This document shows, one piece after another, positions 10,441 to 23,451 of a DNA stretch of 64,000 nt. Source of the DNA: Isoetes taiwanensis (Eukaryota; Streptophyta; Lycopodiopsida; Isoetales; Isoetaceae); assembly GCA_021234155.1 (NCBI GenBank), contig JAJEKV010000021.1, positions 17,001,563 to 17,065,562 of the forward strand, in the 5' to 3' direction. Position 1 is the stretch's first letter; every line of letters begins with the position of its first letter. Position numbers and translations under genes: made by a program. Below the pieces are notes generated by a model. That model made no database searches. It had not been told where the DNA came from and worked only from the letters and a program-made list of their open reading frames with translations.

Positions 10441-12670
10441 TAATTTTGATGCCTATATCCAATGGTTTAGACCCATATATCATATATTTATTTTTATATT
10501 GTATTTTCGTATTGTATCAAATATCCTGCTCGACATGCAAGGCTCGAGATAACCCATTTTAGGGTTATGTGTTGGGAATGAAAATGAAGATTTTTAGGGA
10601 AGAATCATTTGTGGGCGGATTAAATTGATCATCTCTCAAGATTCCGGCGACCGCGAACAGAGAATTCGGGTTTGACAGTGTCGTGATCTTCAATGCCTTT
10701 TTTTTCCGGTACCCATCATAGATCGGATCTTCGTTGGAGCAATTCCGGTGCCCATGTAACAAAATACACAAATGGGTCGCCTTCTCATCTACGACATACT
10801 TTCGAAAACCTCATAGCGCTTGTTTAATCGCCATTTGTTCCGCTTATCCGGTTTTACATTCAAAACAAGAACATAGGTTACTCGGATGTGGGATTGAGCT
10901 ATGAAACCGTAGTTTCTCAAGGCCAAAGACTCGGGCGTCTTATCACTTCTTCATTTTCCCATATTAGTTTCTTGCATCTAATCTTTAATATGAGCCTCGA
11001 GGAGCCTTGGGATTGCTGAAAAGCTGAAAAGACGCAGGTCTTGGGGTGCGATATTATTTGCGATATCGTTACTCCCTAATTGTTGTTTCTGGGCTCGGTT
11101 TCGGGGATTTATCATGTGCTCATTCACGATTTAAGTTGGAGTTTTACGTAAGAGTCTCGTCTTTGTTGGTTATTCGGTGTGTGGTTTTGGATGGATGACC
11201 ATACTTGCGAAAGAAAGCGACCTTCTTCAAAACCGAACTGCTTTGGGGTTCTTTCTTTGCCTATCGGCTTTGCCCCATTTGAATCTCTGATTTTCACATC
11301 TATAATTGTTCCCCGTGCCGCTTTTTAGGTCATTTTCGTGAATTGTGGTAGGATATTTGATTTCTTGGGGAGTTATACAAGGAATGAGTAATTATTGGGC
11401 AATCGACTTACTAGGATGGGTCACACTCTCCTTTTTGTGAGTTTGCATCGGACGACATCATACCGCTTTGCCTTTTCTAGAAATTGAGCCGCTTCTTGAA
11501 TCACCTATCGGTTCAAGCACTTCAGCTGGTCCAATAATATCAAATGGACCTCCAATTCATCGGGAACCGGTTGGTGTAATATGGCTTGATGCCTTTTCGC
11601 GTTCGTTCAGGATTGGCTTCTCAAGAAAGAAGATGCTAAATCTACAAGGCAAATGAAGACTCTATATGAGACAAATCCAGCCCTCTGTATAAGCGGGACT
11701 TTGTGATCTCAAAGACACAAGAAGTTTGCACGCCTATATCTTCATATTACTCCAAAGAGGAAATCAAGGTAAGGTCCACTTTACACGTAATGAAAAGCAA
11801 AATTCATTGATTTAATCTCATTGAATTGATTTATTCTGGTTTGAAGCAAACGTTTTTACACTTCCATTGTATACATCGATTTTCTTGTCCAATAAATAGC
11901 ATATTTTATGCGTTGGCCATTTCAACAATAAATTCTTCCTTTCCCGATGTATCTAAGCCGTGGAGTGAGAAGTGGAAAGTATGGTGGAAAATGAGTAGAT
12001 ATTGTCCTATGCTTGAATCCTTCTTGCCGAGATGTTCTTGGCATACCCAACCGTTCTTTCCCAGACCCAACCGATTCGCTCTGCTTTTGCACCTTTCTAA
12101 TCATTATGCGAAGATTTCTTCGCTTCAAATGTGTATTTGTCATTTGGGCATGTGGGTTTTGTAATTGGGTATTTGTTTCGGTGTGTCCGTTTTTCGTGCT
12201 CCATAATTATAGGGTTGAATCCGGGCATTGGCGGGGAGTTTCGGAGATCCCCATTTAAGGTTAGGGACGAAATGTTTGCAAATTTTTGTCACATTGGACT
12301 TGAGTATTAGTTAATTATCAAGTTGAATGTGCATTTGACTGATGCAGGAACAATTGCCATTGGCACATTTTTTTTCTTTTTTTGATGAGGAAACAAGTTG
12401 GAGAGGCTATTGTACGCATACAATTGCTTTATTAGACATTGCTTTATTAACGTTAACATCACACATTCCATTCCATTCGACACAATCACATGTGAATTCT
12501 CAAGTTCAATATAATTGTTCAAGTTCTAAATATTTAAACGATGGTTATCTAGTATACTTCAAATATTAAATCCTTAGTGCATATTTGGATTCCAAGGTTC
12601 AAGATGCAACCCTACACTATCTTCATGTTTTAAATGTCTTTTTATATTCTCACGTCTGTTTTTTTTTTAA
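10440..12670. other. Intergenic stretch, no gene recognised
   Basis: Only short open frames on both strands, none with a recognisable domain. No tandem or inverted repeat longer than a few tens of bases was noticed. Confidence 0.5.
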
Positions 12671-12671
12671 T

Positions 12672-13150
12672 GGCCCGAAGGGCCAAAAAATTTTTTTAGT
12701 ATAATAACCAACACATAACTACCATTGACATTAATAAATACAACCATTGGATCCAACACATTTAAATTAAAATCCCCTTAAACCCCCTTTGGTTTGGGTG
12801 CATATTCACACGGGGTGACGTGGGGCGTGAGAGCCCTCATAATTGTATTTTTGCACGCATTTAAATCAACACCATATAGTATTCCTATTGAAATCTTATA
12901 GTATTTTTGCGAATCTTATTATACAGTATAGCAAATCTTGTACTTGCATACCCCACAAATGAGGAACTTTACGTACGGTGTAGATTAAGGAATAAGGGGC
13001 GAATATGCCAATCCGACAGCTCTCGATGCCCGGAGTCACCCCCCGTGTGAATATGCACCCAAACCAAAGGGGGTTTAAGGGGGATTTTAATTTAAATGTG
13101 TTGGATCCAATGGTTGTATTTATTAATGTCAATGGTAGTTATGTGTTGGT
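12672..13150. mobile_element. Foldback element A2
   Basis: The arms are about 12706-12818 and 13035-13149. Within this copy the arms agree with each other at positions where other copies differ: ATCCAA on the left is matched by TTGGAT on the right. The loop is in the opposite orientation to A1. A GGCCCGAAGGGCC hairpin caps the left side at 12672-12684. The right end abuts a fragment of family B (GTAGCATAATAACAGGGG at 13151). Confidence 0.85.
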
Positions 13151-13418
13151 GTAGCATAATAACAGGGGTTTTTTTTGTGTTGCAAATTTTATGACTTTCA
13201 GAATAATGGGATCAATCTGCTCTATTTTATGGTAACTTTTACTTAATCAAATTCAAAAGCTGCAGGTGATGAAAGCCTCAAATGAATTCTAGTTTTTTTT
13301 TCTGGTTTGAATTCTAAAATTTTTGTCACACACTGGGGTCTCTAAGGCCCCGAAGGGGCAAAAAAAAGATTTTTGCAACACAAACCATAAACATCCAACA
13401 TGTAAAAATTAAATCCCC

Positions 13419-13935
13419 CAACACATAACAACCAACACATAACAACCATTGACATTAACAACCAACACATAACTACCATTGACATTAATTAACACAACCA
13501 TTGGGTCCAACACATTTAAATTAAAATCCCCCTTAAACCCCCTTTGGTTTGGGTGCATATTCACACGGGGGGTGACGTAGGGCAGCGAGAGCCCTGATAA
13601 TTCTATTTTGCACGTACGAAAACAACATCATATAGTATTCCGCTTGAAATCTTATAGTATTTTGCGAATCTTGTTATATAGTATAGCAAATTTTGTACTT
13701 GCATACCCCACAAACGAGGAACTTTACGTACGGTATAGATTAAGGAATAAGGGGTGAATATGCCTATCCAACAGCTCTCGTTGCCCGGAGTCACCCCCCG
13801 TGTGAATATGCACCCAAACCAAAGGGGATTTTAATTTAAATGTGTTGGACCCAATGGTTGTGTTAATTAATGTCAATGGTAGTTATGTGTTGGTTGTTAA
13901 TGTCAATGGTTGTTATGTGTTGGTTGTTATGTGTG
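13419..13935. mobile_element. Foldback element A3
   Basis: Left arm about 13419-13576, right arm about 13789-13932. The outer arms are longer than in A2 because the ACCAACACATAAC motif is repeated on both sides in the same order. The right arm has lost about nine bases inside the G-rich block (near 13823), which the left arm keeps. A GGCCCCGAAGGGGC hairpin lies further out at about 13346-13360. Loop orientation is as in A2. Confidence 0.83.
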
Positions 13936-14054
13936 AATATATCTTGGGATGACATTAGTCCAAGTGTAAAGAAAGTATTACTTATATTTTGGGATGACAT
14001 TAGTGTAGGTGTGAATTAGTATTATTTGTGGGCAAATGGCGGCTGTAATGCATA

Positions 14055-14335
14055 TGATATTCGACTTGGTATTTAAGGATGAATTTAATCTTCTTTTATT
14101 CATGACAAATGATGGAGGGAATATTATTTATGGGCAAATGGTAGACGTAAGCAGATGCCAAAAGCTCAAATTTGACTTGGTATTTTAGGGATGCATTTAA
14201 TCTTTTATTATTCGCTGCAAATGATGGAGGTAACACATGTTAAAAGTAAGCTCAAATTTGACTTGGTATTTTAGGGATGCATTTAATCTTTTATTATTCG
14301 CTGCAAATGATGGAGGTAACACAGGTTAAAGGTCA
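14055..14335. repeat. Short tandem repeat, three units of about 85 bp
   Basis: Two nearly identical units (about 14160-14246 and 14247-14330) share TTTGACTTGGTATTTTAGGG. A more diverged unit precedes them at about 14055-14130. No open frame spans the units. Confidence 0.75.
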
Positions 14336-14736
14336 AGATTTTGACATGACATTTTTGGAATTCGTTTATTTTTTGACTTGAAGCATCCTTCTTCTAGTTG
14401 GACACTAGTACGATTCAAGAATCATCCAATACAAGCTTAAACTATATGGTTTGTTGAGGTAAACGCCTCATGCAAAGCACCATGACTGAATCCTCATCAT
14501 GGATACTACAATGTACCCCATGATGTATTCATGTCAGCACATGTATGTGTGTCGGATTCCCCAATTTCATCGAGATATGACTTGTTGAACAATTCACCAA
14601 ATTTTGTTGCAAGCCATTTTGTTCTTCTCCAACCAACAATTTCACCTAAAAACAAGGTGAATTTTCACAATTTAGATGGAATTTTATAAAAGGTTGTTTG
14701 ATAATGCATAATTTGTTTCATTTAGTAAGCCTACCC

Positions 14737-15890
14737 TGCTTATTCTAGAACGAAACTGAGATGACTGGCGCAAACAAGCAGCTGCTGCAACTTTCATGTT
14801 TTTCATTTCAGTGTCATTGTATTGGCCCTTTAGTTGAGGATCAATAAGCTCCCCCATATTTTCTGCCTCAAGCAATGGTCTACTCTGAAACTCCAACATT
14901 AGGAAGGGTCAGCTTCTGGAAACAAATGGATATCCGCACATATTTGCAAATCCCTACCCATGCCACTAAATTCTCTTGTCCTTCAGGCTTAGACACATCA
15001 ATTGGTTGTCTTCTAGTTATAAGCTCCAACAACATACGTCTGTTTTCTCATTTATTTTCCCAAACATGAAATATTCAGGAGCGAGATACCTGTATTTGAG
15101 ATTGTAAACAAATGAATTAGTATGTGTGAGATGTCATTTTGTAGATAAAGGTTATTAGTGTTCATACCCTAGAGTTCCAACAACATATGGGCATGTAATA
15201 TGGGATGAATTTGATGGAGCCCACTTTGCAAGTCTAAAGTCAGATATCTGAATGCACAAGCATTATCAATGGTGTTCATCTTTATCATTTCTCGATTATA
15301 TTTACCAACCTGAGCCTGAAAATATGCTGAAAAAAGAATATTTGTCGATTTAATAATTGGCCGTGGACAGGAGTCATGCAAATAGCAGAAAGCTTTGGCA
15401 GCATCCACATCAATTCTAAATCTTGCTTCCCAAGGCAACACCGACTTGAGATCTTTCCCTACAAAATATGAAGTAAAAACGATGTTGCAATGTGGAGCAT
15501 GCAATGAATTCTTTTCAAGAATTCTTACCATAAAGATTCTCTTCCAGGTTCCCATTAGAGGACAAGCTATACACTAGAATCTGACTTCCTCCGTCCACAC
15601 AGTAACCAAGTAAATTCACAATATTAGGGTGGCTTAAAGTACTGAGAATTTCTACTTCTGTCAGAGCTCCTTTGTTCCAGCACCTTCATTCAAGCATTTA
15701 ACAGCCACTACCTTCCCATCATTTAATATACCCCTGTACACTTACTGCATCCTCCAGTTCCAACAAGATTTTCTGGCAACATAAAACCATGTTCATATAG
15801 TGAGCTAAGTCCTAAAGACATAATGCACGCTAGGATAAGAGAGTATACCTAAAGAAAACTTGCATGTTGCTTTTTCAAGATCCTCATATT
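14737..15890 (-). pseudogene. STUNTED-like receptor-like cytoplasmic kinase pseudogene
   Basis: Six minus-strand exons follow the order of a plant RLCK kinase domain. Exon 1 (to about 15848) has FKYEDLEKATCKFS. Exon 2 (about 15775-15536) has GTGGCS, VVAVK and LSHPNIVNLLGYC. Exon 3 (about 15453-15311) has WEARFRIDVDAAKAF. Exon 4 (about 15250-15170) has DFRLAKWAPSNSSHIT. Exon 5 (about 15090-14950) has YLAPEYFMFGKINEKTD. Exon 6 (about 14890-14737) has MGELIDPQLKGQYND. The wording GGCS, NLEENLYG, LAKWA..SSHIT and PEYFMFGKINEK is that of the STUNTED/USP-kinase family. Lesions: one-base frameshifts in the glycine loop and before TEVEIL, deletion of the HRDI catalytic residues, DFG changed to DFR, and deletion of about five codons after EKTDV. 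Splice sites are still readable and phase-matched, so it decayed in place and is not a processed copy. Confidence 0.88.
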
Positions 15891-15981
15891 TGAAGCATGT
15901 ACAATTATTTTTCTGGTAGAGAACTCTCAATTTCCTAGTAAATTTTGTCCTTGATAGCCCTACAAGTTTTTTATCAATCTC

Positions 15982-16383
15982 TCAAGGTGCTTCCGACATT
16001 GGAAGACAGCCATTAGCCACGGTATTATTATTTTCCAGTTGAATATTTTGACAAACACCCTTTATGATGCCTGGGCTTGGAGGGACAACATAACCCTGAT
16101 AAGATCGACTAAGCAGCGAAGATGAAACCTGCCTTCTCTTGGGGTGTGCAACATGCCTGTTACTTGGTGAATCTTTAATTGTGTCATTAAGCATATCAGG
16201 CAATTCCAGAGTTGCACACAAGAGTTCAAAAGTCTCAGAGCAATAGCAAATTATATGTTGCTCTTCTTGAATGAATGAATTTAATAGGCATTGACAAACC
16301 TGTAGCAGAGCGGTGATGAAGAAGTGGGATGCTTGCGTATTCTCATTAACTCCATGCATCTGCCAGTGTACAAAAAGAAACAA
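15982..16383 (-). CDS. Unidentified ORF upstream of the kinase pseudogene
   Basis: This 133-codon frame lies directly upstream of the kinase exons on the same strand. I do not recognise it. Its position fits the variable linker found before the kinase domain in USP-kinase proteins, but no universal-stress-protein motif is visible. It may be degraded linker sequence or a chance frame. Confidence 0.25.
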   Translation of the reverse strand: MFLFVHWQMHGVNENTQASHFFITALLQVCQCLLNSFIQEEQHIICYCSETFELLCATLELPDMLNDTIKDSPSNRHVAHPKRRQVSSSLLSRSYQGYVVPPSPGIIKGVCQNIQLENNNTVANGCLPMSEAP

Positions 16384-18044
16384 ATATTCATATGTTATGA
16401 TTGGACAAAATTGAGCTTACAAACATAATGCAACTAGACACTTAAATATAAAATCCTTACAAAATGTATATCAGGAATACTTAGGTCTATATGATCCTTT
16501 AACATCCTATAAAGCATAAGACTTCCTGTGCTGACATTGATGAAAACACTTCTTTCACTTCCCCCTTCTTTATATTTCATTATCCTGTAACGGCATCAAT
16601 CCCACCTCTCAACTATAACAAACAGCCCACATAGCATTACGTTGGTATATCTTCTAAATTCCTTCCTAACACATCTTTTTTCAGCACATTGCTTAATCAC
16701 CTTTTACTCGCATAAGCATGTCTCTTAACCTCTAGACATCTTAAATGGGCTACCAACCCATAACAATGTTGTCCATTCACTGACATAATTTGTTGCTTTA
16801 TCTCTCCGGCATGCCGTAATTTGGCTTTCCCCCAAACAAAACCTAGTTTGGCTTTCTCTCCCAACAAAACCTGCAATGCTCATTTGCTTATTATAAAAAG
16901 GCTATCCCTAATTCTCCACATCCCTTTGCCCACGCTCAAAGACAAATTATCATTTTTCCACAATCCCCATGGTCCTCGTCTTAAGCCAGTTAGTGGCATA
17001 ATAACTCCATATCTCAATTTTTCCAATTCCTCAGATCATGAAGTGAACTGCAAATATCCAATATGCTATGTCTATATTTTGATCCATACAAGATTCTTGA
17101 ATTGACAGGAAATAAAACTTACTTAACTACACTATCAACTCCGCCAAAGAAGCACAATAACACAAGCACTATTCACACATTGGTATATGACGCACAAGCT
17201 AGAGACAACTGCCTCTTCCCCTTGTCAAGCTTCATGCAGCTCACTGCTATCCTTGTTGCCTTATTCCCAGATTTGTAAGGCATCAAATAAGAGCTGCACC
17301 TTCTTGTACTAGAAGTCCAATTATAAGACTTCTCTGCCTCCTACCTCACTATTGTTCTGATCTTGAGAAACTACTACTGCAGAAGGCCAGCGTAAGGTAT
17401 TGTATACCACAATTTCATGGCTGAGTTGATCTACCCCAAAGCCAATTAACATGTAGAATGAGAAAAGAAGCTGTGCTTTACAGGTGGATGGAAGTGTGGG
17501 GCCGAATCAAAAGCCAGGTACTTTTCGCTAGAAGCACAGAATGGGAAAAAGTAGAAAAGGTAGCAGATGTAACAAAACACGGACAAAGCAGTTGAACCAC
17601 GTGAAACGTTTAGAGGTAGATAATTAGATCACATAGGTAAACCAAGCAAAAATTCAATGAAGCATTTCAAACCCATCATAAAGAAGAAGAGATCATAAAT
17701 CGGACACTTTGCAGAGAAAAAAAGTATAGAGGTGAGAAAAATACCAGAGATGTCTATTCATCTCCTCAAATAAGCAAGCCATCACTTGCTTGCTGAGAAA
17801 AAGACCCCTAGGTCAGTGCTGGCTCCAGCGCACCATGGAGCTATATCGACATTTGCACTCGTCTCAATTTTCTAGGTACACATGTGAAAAAAAAAAACTT
17901 GTTAAGGGCAGTACCGCACATTATGCCTAACACATCACTATTTGGAATGGGTATTAAAGAATAGAATCTACCCAATATGAATTACGTACGTGTAGATATA
18001 GTAAGATCATGACTTTCGTGTAATTAATTCAATGTCTTCATGCA
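16384..18044. other. Intergenic stretch, no gene recognised
   Basis: Only short open frames without recognisable domains. No repeat structure stands out. Confidence 0.5.
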
Positions 18045-18592
18045 ATCAGGGGGCACTAAGCAAAGACATCCATTCCATCACATTTTGTTTGAATATCACA
18101 TTGAAGCAAATCTTTTGCCTCAAAAAGACATCATGCACAACATAAAAGATCTAACAGGCACAAGAAGAACTTGAAGCTCGCAATGAGAAACCACTAATGC
18201 TTGCATCAGGACATGAAACTCCTCCACTCGTCCGAAACTATAATATTGCCTCTGTATCCCAAAACGTGAGTTCATCATAGAACTAAGACATGCTTCTTTA
18301 TAGAAGATAATTTATAGATCAGAACATTGCTTGAAGCCATTGGCCATGCATTTGTTCTTGTCCACTTATTAACTAGATAATGCAAAGATTCAATAGCCCG
18401 CCTATTGGCATTACCATGTATATCCAACAGCGCAAGAATCATAATGTCTAATTTGACAAAAGCAGCATTTACCTAACTCGATGTTTCCATGCAGCCCCCA
18501 GGCACTAAGCAAAAACATCCATCCCATCACATTTGTTTGAATACTACATTGAAGCAAATATTCTGCCTCAAGAAGACATCCTGCACAAATTC
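18045..18592. repeat. Pair of ~95-bp direct repeats
   Basis: Copies at about 18048-18140 and 18498-18592 share GGCACTAAGCAAA and CATTGAAGCAAAT with a few indels, about 450 bases apart. Each lies next to unrelated sequence, so this looks like a local duplication. Confidence 0.7.
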
Positions 18593-19109
18593 CTGCTGGA
18601 AATAACTGTGTGCCTGAATCTGAACCAGTACACCAAGAGGACGACTCCAAGCACTCAGATATGAAAGAAATTTCTTTAGAATATGGTGTGGTGCAATTGT
18701 AAAAACTCAGATCTGACAATGCTCTGCCTCAAAGATGGGCTGCTGTAGCAAGAATTGAAAACACCTGATAATTCCTGCTAAGAGGTTGCAATTCCTGCAA
18801 AAAGCATGCTGCTCCTCTGCTTCCTGCTTCTTTGGTCCCTGCAAATATATCTGACATGTCTTCGTTTCTTTTTTCTACAATTTCAGGCCAAATATGCGTG
18901 ACAAAGAAAGAATCTAAATACCGATCATCATAAATAGCAGGAAGTGGTAAGGTTATAATGTCAGCCAAGAATTCACAATCTGCTTGTGACAGTACATTAC
19001 CTTCCAAATGCATGTGCTCAAACTTGGATTGTAAACAGTCCCATAGTGCTTTGGAACACGGATATACTTGATGATCAATGTTATTGAATGATATCCAAGG
19101 CATTGCCAT
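18411..19109 (-). CDS. Two adjacent unidentified ORFs
   Basis: Two minus-strand frames, 19109-18729 (126 codons) and 18719-18411 (102 codons), are separated by only a few bases. The first starts MAMPWISFNN and has an acidic, hydrophobic composition that looks more protein-like than its surroundings. The second contains one unit of the local direct repeat. No family was recognised. They could be exons of one decayed gene, since the first ends without a shared domain with the second. Confidence 0.25.
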
Positions 19110-21580
19110 CGTTTAAGTCAAACTTTTGTGGATCTTGTGCCTCTAATCTGGTAAACTGCCCAACGGCAATTTCCCAGTAACCGTGACATTAAAGAAGTAT
19201 CTTCATGAAGATCTTCCATGATGAATAATTGACATGGGTCAAAAGCTCAAATTCTGTCAAGGGTATCTGCCAAATATCCATACTGTAAGATATCTGCCTA
19301 AGAGCTCTCAAAATCTCCTGCTCTTGCAGTACCAGTATTACTGTCAAGAAACAAGAGGAGGACTGAATCTCCCTTCCAATCGACTCATGTGCTCCTCAAG
19401 AAATAATACCCCTCCTGAAGCTGGTAAATTTTGCAGAAGAAACAACTACAAAATAGATTAGGGCAGTCAAATTGCTTTTGAAAACCATGCATATTACTAG
19501 CTGCCTTGATGACAGGGTCGAGCAAGGGGGCAACATTTACTCGGCCAAAGAGAATAACTAAAAGCATAACAGTCATGAAAACATAAAGCGAGGACAAAGA
19601 TTGTTCTGTAGTTGTAATGCATAACTTAATCTTTAGAGCATACTTCGTCTGATACAAGAAATAGCTCTACGTTGCAGCACATAGAGCAAAGAGGAAACAT
19701 TTGCTAGGCCAAAGGAAAGGCAGAACAACAGAAAGCGGAAGAGCCCATGTCCGTTTATGAACAACAAAGTGAAAAAAATGGCAGAAAGGTGAGAAAGTTA
19801 AGAGAAATAGACTTGATTCCTTACAACCTTCACTGTCCTGGGAAAATCACGCTTCAGGGCAGAAGCTTCGAAGTCGCCAGATGCTCTAACAAATGTTTGC
19901 AAATCGCTAGATGCTTCAACAAAGGCCGAAATCGAACTTTAAGCAGCTCACATGTCTAAATCTAAATGATCTGCTCTTGCGATTTGCTCCTGTGATTGGC
20001 GTAGGAAGACCCCTGCCATCTTCTTCCTTCGTAACAGCAGCCCTGCCATAGCCACGCCTGCGAAGGAATGGGCTGGATGACCGAGCACTTACAGGCACCA
20101 GCCAGTTTTTAGCAGTCACCAGTATATGCTAGGCATATGCCAGCATATACCTGGATATGCCCACATACCCACATAAACGAAGGTTTGCCCCCCTAGGGGC
20201 AACCCAAAAAGAAGATACCTCGTGTAATATGGCCATAAATCATATAAAAACCATAGAGAAAATTGTACAAAAATACAAAGGAAACCTTATTATTATGCTA
20301 GATTATGTTAAGAGATTGATTATTAGCTTTTTGTCTTCTTTTGAAATAGGATTTATATTTTTTTTTAAGGATGAAAGCAAAAAGGTTGATTAATTAGGTA
20401 TGAAAAGTACATAATGTACATGTCTCAACTAACTGTGTAAGCATAAAAAGATGCCATAGGAACACGAGCTTGAAGCACAATGTACTTATTCCAGAATAGG
20501 AGATTAATGATAAAAAACAATTTGAAGATATTGAATCTAAATACATTCCCTCACTTCTAAATCAAGAAAGGAACACTCTTAAGCCATCAGCATCTTAACT
20601 TGGACCACAACAATAATGCCACATGCATATGAGTAGATGCCCTAAACAATGTGATGTCTGCAGCGCTCCCATATCAACATGGGAGCCAACTAGAACCAAG
20701 AGGGCATAAGCATACTACACCCTACCACTTTTGGAACCTGCCAAAGTACCTACACTAGGTACTTCTGAATTGGGTATTGTTTCCTTGTTCTTTTTCTCAA
20801 AACTAATTCAAAATTCTAAAATAAAAGTCAAAAGCATGTTAATGTTCAAAGTTAAGATAGAAATAAATACTATTGGAGGCTAAAATGAATGCATTCAATT
20901 TAACACTATTAGTTATTGAGACATTATAAAAGTACTCAGTATCCAGTGTTGGTACCTTTTTAGGTAGTTTTATGGTCCTTAAATAATACTTTTTGTGGTA
21001 CGGTGTAGAATGGATGCTTATACCCAAGATGGAATGCCCACTGTCTAACTGAGCGCCATGCATTGGGATAGTATGCCAAGAGGATGCAATGGCAGTCCAA
21101 TGCACTGTTAAACAAACCTTGTAGCCAGGAACATGCCAGTTGAACCTCTGGATGATAAAAGAGACAATACTCAAGAGTCTCAACATCCAAAAGGCAGAGC
21201 AGGCATAATGCGATATGGGAGTACCATAATGATGCCAAAAATCATGTGTGGATAACCTGCGACCAATGTACAGAAACTTTAGGATGGAGCAGCTTTTCCC
21301 AAAGTCGGCGCCATATACGACCCAAATTGGGCTTAGAACTTGTAGCGCCACCTATCTGGCAACGCGACGGGTTGTGGTGCTAAGATGAGGCGATATACTG
21401 AGCTAACAAAGTGCTTGCCTTTGTGAATATTTTTGTAACAGCCCCCAAGGCAATCTTTCTTATAATACCAACCTCAATCATAAGAGGCAAATTTTCTGCG
21501 ACCTTCTCCCATACAGACACGAGTAGAAATTTCGTCTGAAATTCAAGCCAAGACAATTGGCGACCAACTTCATACCATGC
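19110..21580. other. Intergenic stretch with a degraded family B arm
   Basis: No gene was recognised. Around 20225-20310 the sequence resembles a B left arm (AAAAATACAAAGGAAACC, then TTATTATGCTA). A short palindrome, GCCCCCCTAGGGGC, sits just before it near 20190. Open frames at 20839-21351 show no recognisable domain. Confidence 0.5.
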
Positions 21581-21590
21581 TTGGATGTAT

Positions 21591-21592
<2 letters not shown>

Positions 21593-21622
<30 letters not shown>

Positions 21623-21690
21623 GTAGGTAGGTAGGTAGGTAGGTAGGTAGGTAGGTAGGTAGGTAGGTAGGTAGGTAGGTGGGTAGGTGG
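21593..21690. repeat. GATA/GGTA microsatellite
   Basis: About 30 bases of (GATA)n pass into about 65 bases of (GGTA)n. Opposite-strand frames read as Tyr-Leu-Pro-Thr or Tyr-Leu-Ser-Ile repeats and are not genes. Confidence 0.95.
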
Positions 21691-22895
21691 GACACCGGTG
21701 GGTGAACCCATCGGTGGGTGGGGTGGGTAGGGGGGTGATCTAATTCAGTCGGGGAGGTCTAATTGTCGAGATGTGCTGAGGCGCGGTCCCTACCACCGTG
21801 GAGTCTCCAATAGGGCATGGATGGAAGAGCATCACCAAAAAAGACCTTTGACTGTATTCCATGTTGCCGATAATCTATGCAAAAATGAAGAAGCATTTGG
21901 AAAAGGCTGAAATAATCCCCAAGACAAAATTGGTTTGATTGTCTTCTTGCCTAGAGGGACACAATAACTAGGAGATTGTCTAAGAAGGCGTAAACCAGGA
22001 GAGTCATCTTCACCATTCAGGAGTCCCCAAATGAACTTTGAAATAAGAATTGTAATTTGTAGTAAGAAGTCCTACTTAAACCACCTGCCCATTTTGAAAG
22101 GATGCATTTTGATCAAGACACCTTAATCCCATAGTACCTACCCATGTGAAGTTCTGGACGATAAGATTTATATGTCATTAACCAATGGCCATAGATCCAA
22201 TGGCCACAAACAATGTGTTTTATTGAAATAGCATTTATATGCCGTTAACCAACAGCCACAAATCCAACTGCTATAGATTCTTTGCTTTCTGGATTTTGGC
22301 CAAACAACTAGAAAACGTAGCTCCCCCATACAACTTGGAATAGAAGGGAAATCATGCTAAGAGACTCATGTTATTATAATAAAACAAGTAAGATTTGATT
22401 TGAGAAGATAATCACATTTGATTAAATGTTGTATTGGTGAAAATATTCTTTTTGTAGCATTGGTCTTTTTGGTAAGGGTTCAAGTCCATGTATCATATCT
22501 CAAACCATAGGCTCCGCCATATACATATTGCATTATCACAAGTGCCCCAAATCATAATTGACCATTATTGAAAGGAAGAAGCGCCCATAGGTCCCAACAT
22601 ATGCTATGTGCCATGGGGATAACAAATCCGACGACGGAGGTAGTCCAAGACGCACCTCATTTCGAATATCTAGTCTTACGTATATTTGAACTAAAAAAAA
22701 AGGCTTTTCTTATATGTACGTGCCGTTGGTTTGGATTATCTCATTTGCGCCCTTCATTGATTTTCCACATCTTTTGGCATATTTTGAGCATGCTTGCATA
22801 TAGTATGGTTGTGTTTTTATTTTGACGTATTTATAGATTATATTTATACTCCAAAAATAAATAAATAATCAAAGAGGTGGATCTTCGCCATTGAA
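21691..22895. other. Intergenic stretch, no gene recognised
   Basis: Short frames only. A GGTTCAAGTCC box-B-like motif at about 22488 has no matching tRNA fold around it. Confidence 0.5.
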
Positions 22896-23015
22896 AGATA
22901 AGATAAGATAAGAATTTTTACGTCCACGGGAACCCAACGGGTTATGGGACGGCACATGCAAGGGCAATAGCCCATCTAAAACCCGGGGACTAGGCCCCAT
23001 CACCAAATACAATAA
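22896..23015 (-). mobile_element. LINE-C 3' end fragment, minus orientation
   Basis: Read on the minus strand it carries the same 3' terminal motif as the two longer LINE-C copies: GTGCCGTCCCATAAC, then CCGTGGACGT and an A-rich stretch. Here the tail is a TTATC-type repeat, where the other two copies have TTCC. Only about 100 bases of body are recognisable, so this would be an extremely 5'-truncated insertion. Confidence 0.7.
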
Positions 23016-23451
23016 CCAAATATTAAAAGGCTACCAAGAAGAAGAGAAGATAATGCTAATGCTAATGCTAGTGGTAAAATTATGCTTCTAAAATTATCTA
23101 GACATAGCCAGTCCAAGGATTGGAAGGCCATGTGAAATACTCTAGGGCAATGCGAATACCCCAAGGACAAAACATACAAAAAAAATTTAGTTTCTTCAAA
23201 CTTAGAGATATTATTCTTTGGAGATAGTATCTAATCATATATCAAATGGCTAAGAAGGTTACCAACTCCCAAACTTAAGAATATTATCTAATAAAGGTGA
23301 TTAAAAACATAAACTACTAGAGATATAATTTAATCATATAGATAATATAGTGGGACCAAAATACATTGTTACGGGAGATGATATTTTTTTGACTTGAAAA
23401 AAATAGAAATTTAAAAAACATTAGCAAGTTCATAAGTAACAAATAAACCAC

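Noticed and set aside
22480-22510. Possible tRNA gene or SINE from a box-B-like GGTTCAAGTCC
   Set aside because: No convincing box A at the right distance and no cloverleaf pairing in the flanks.
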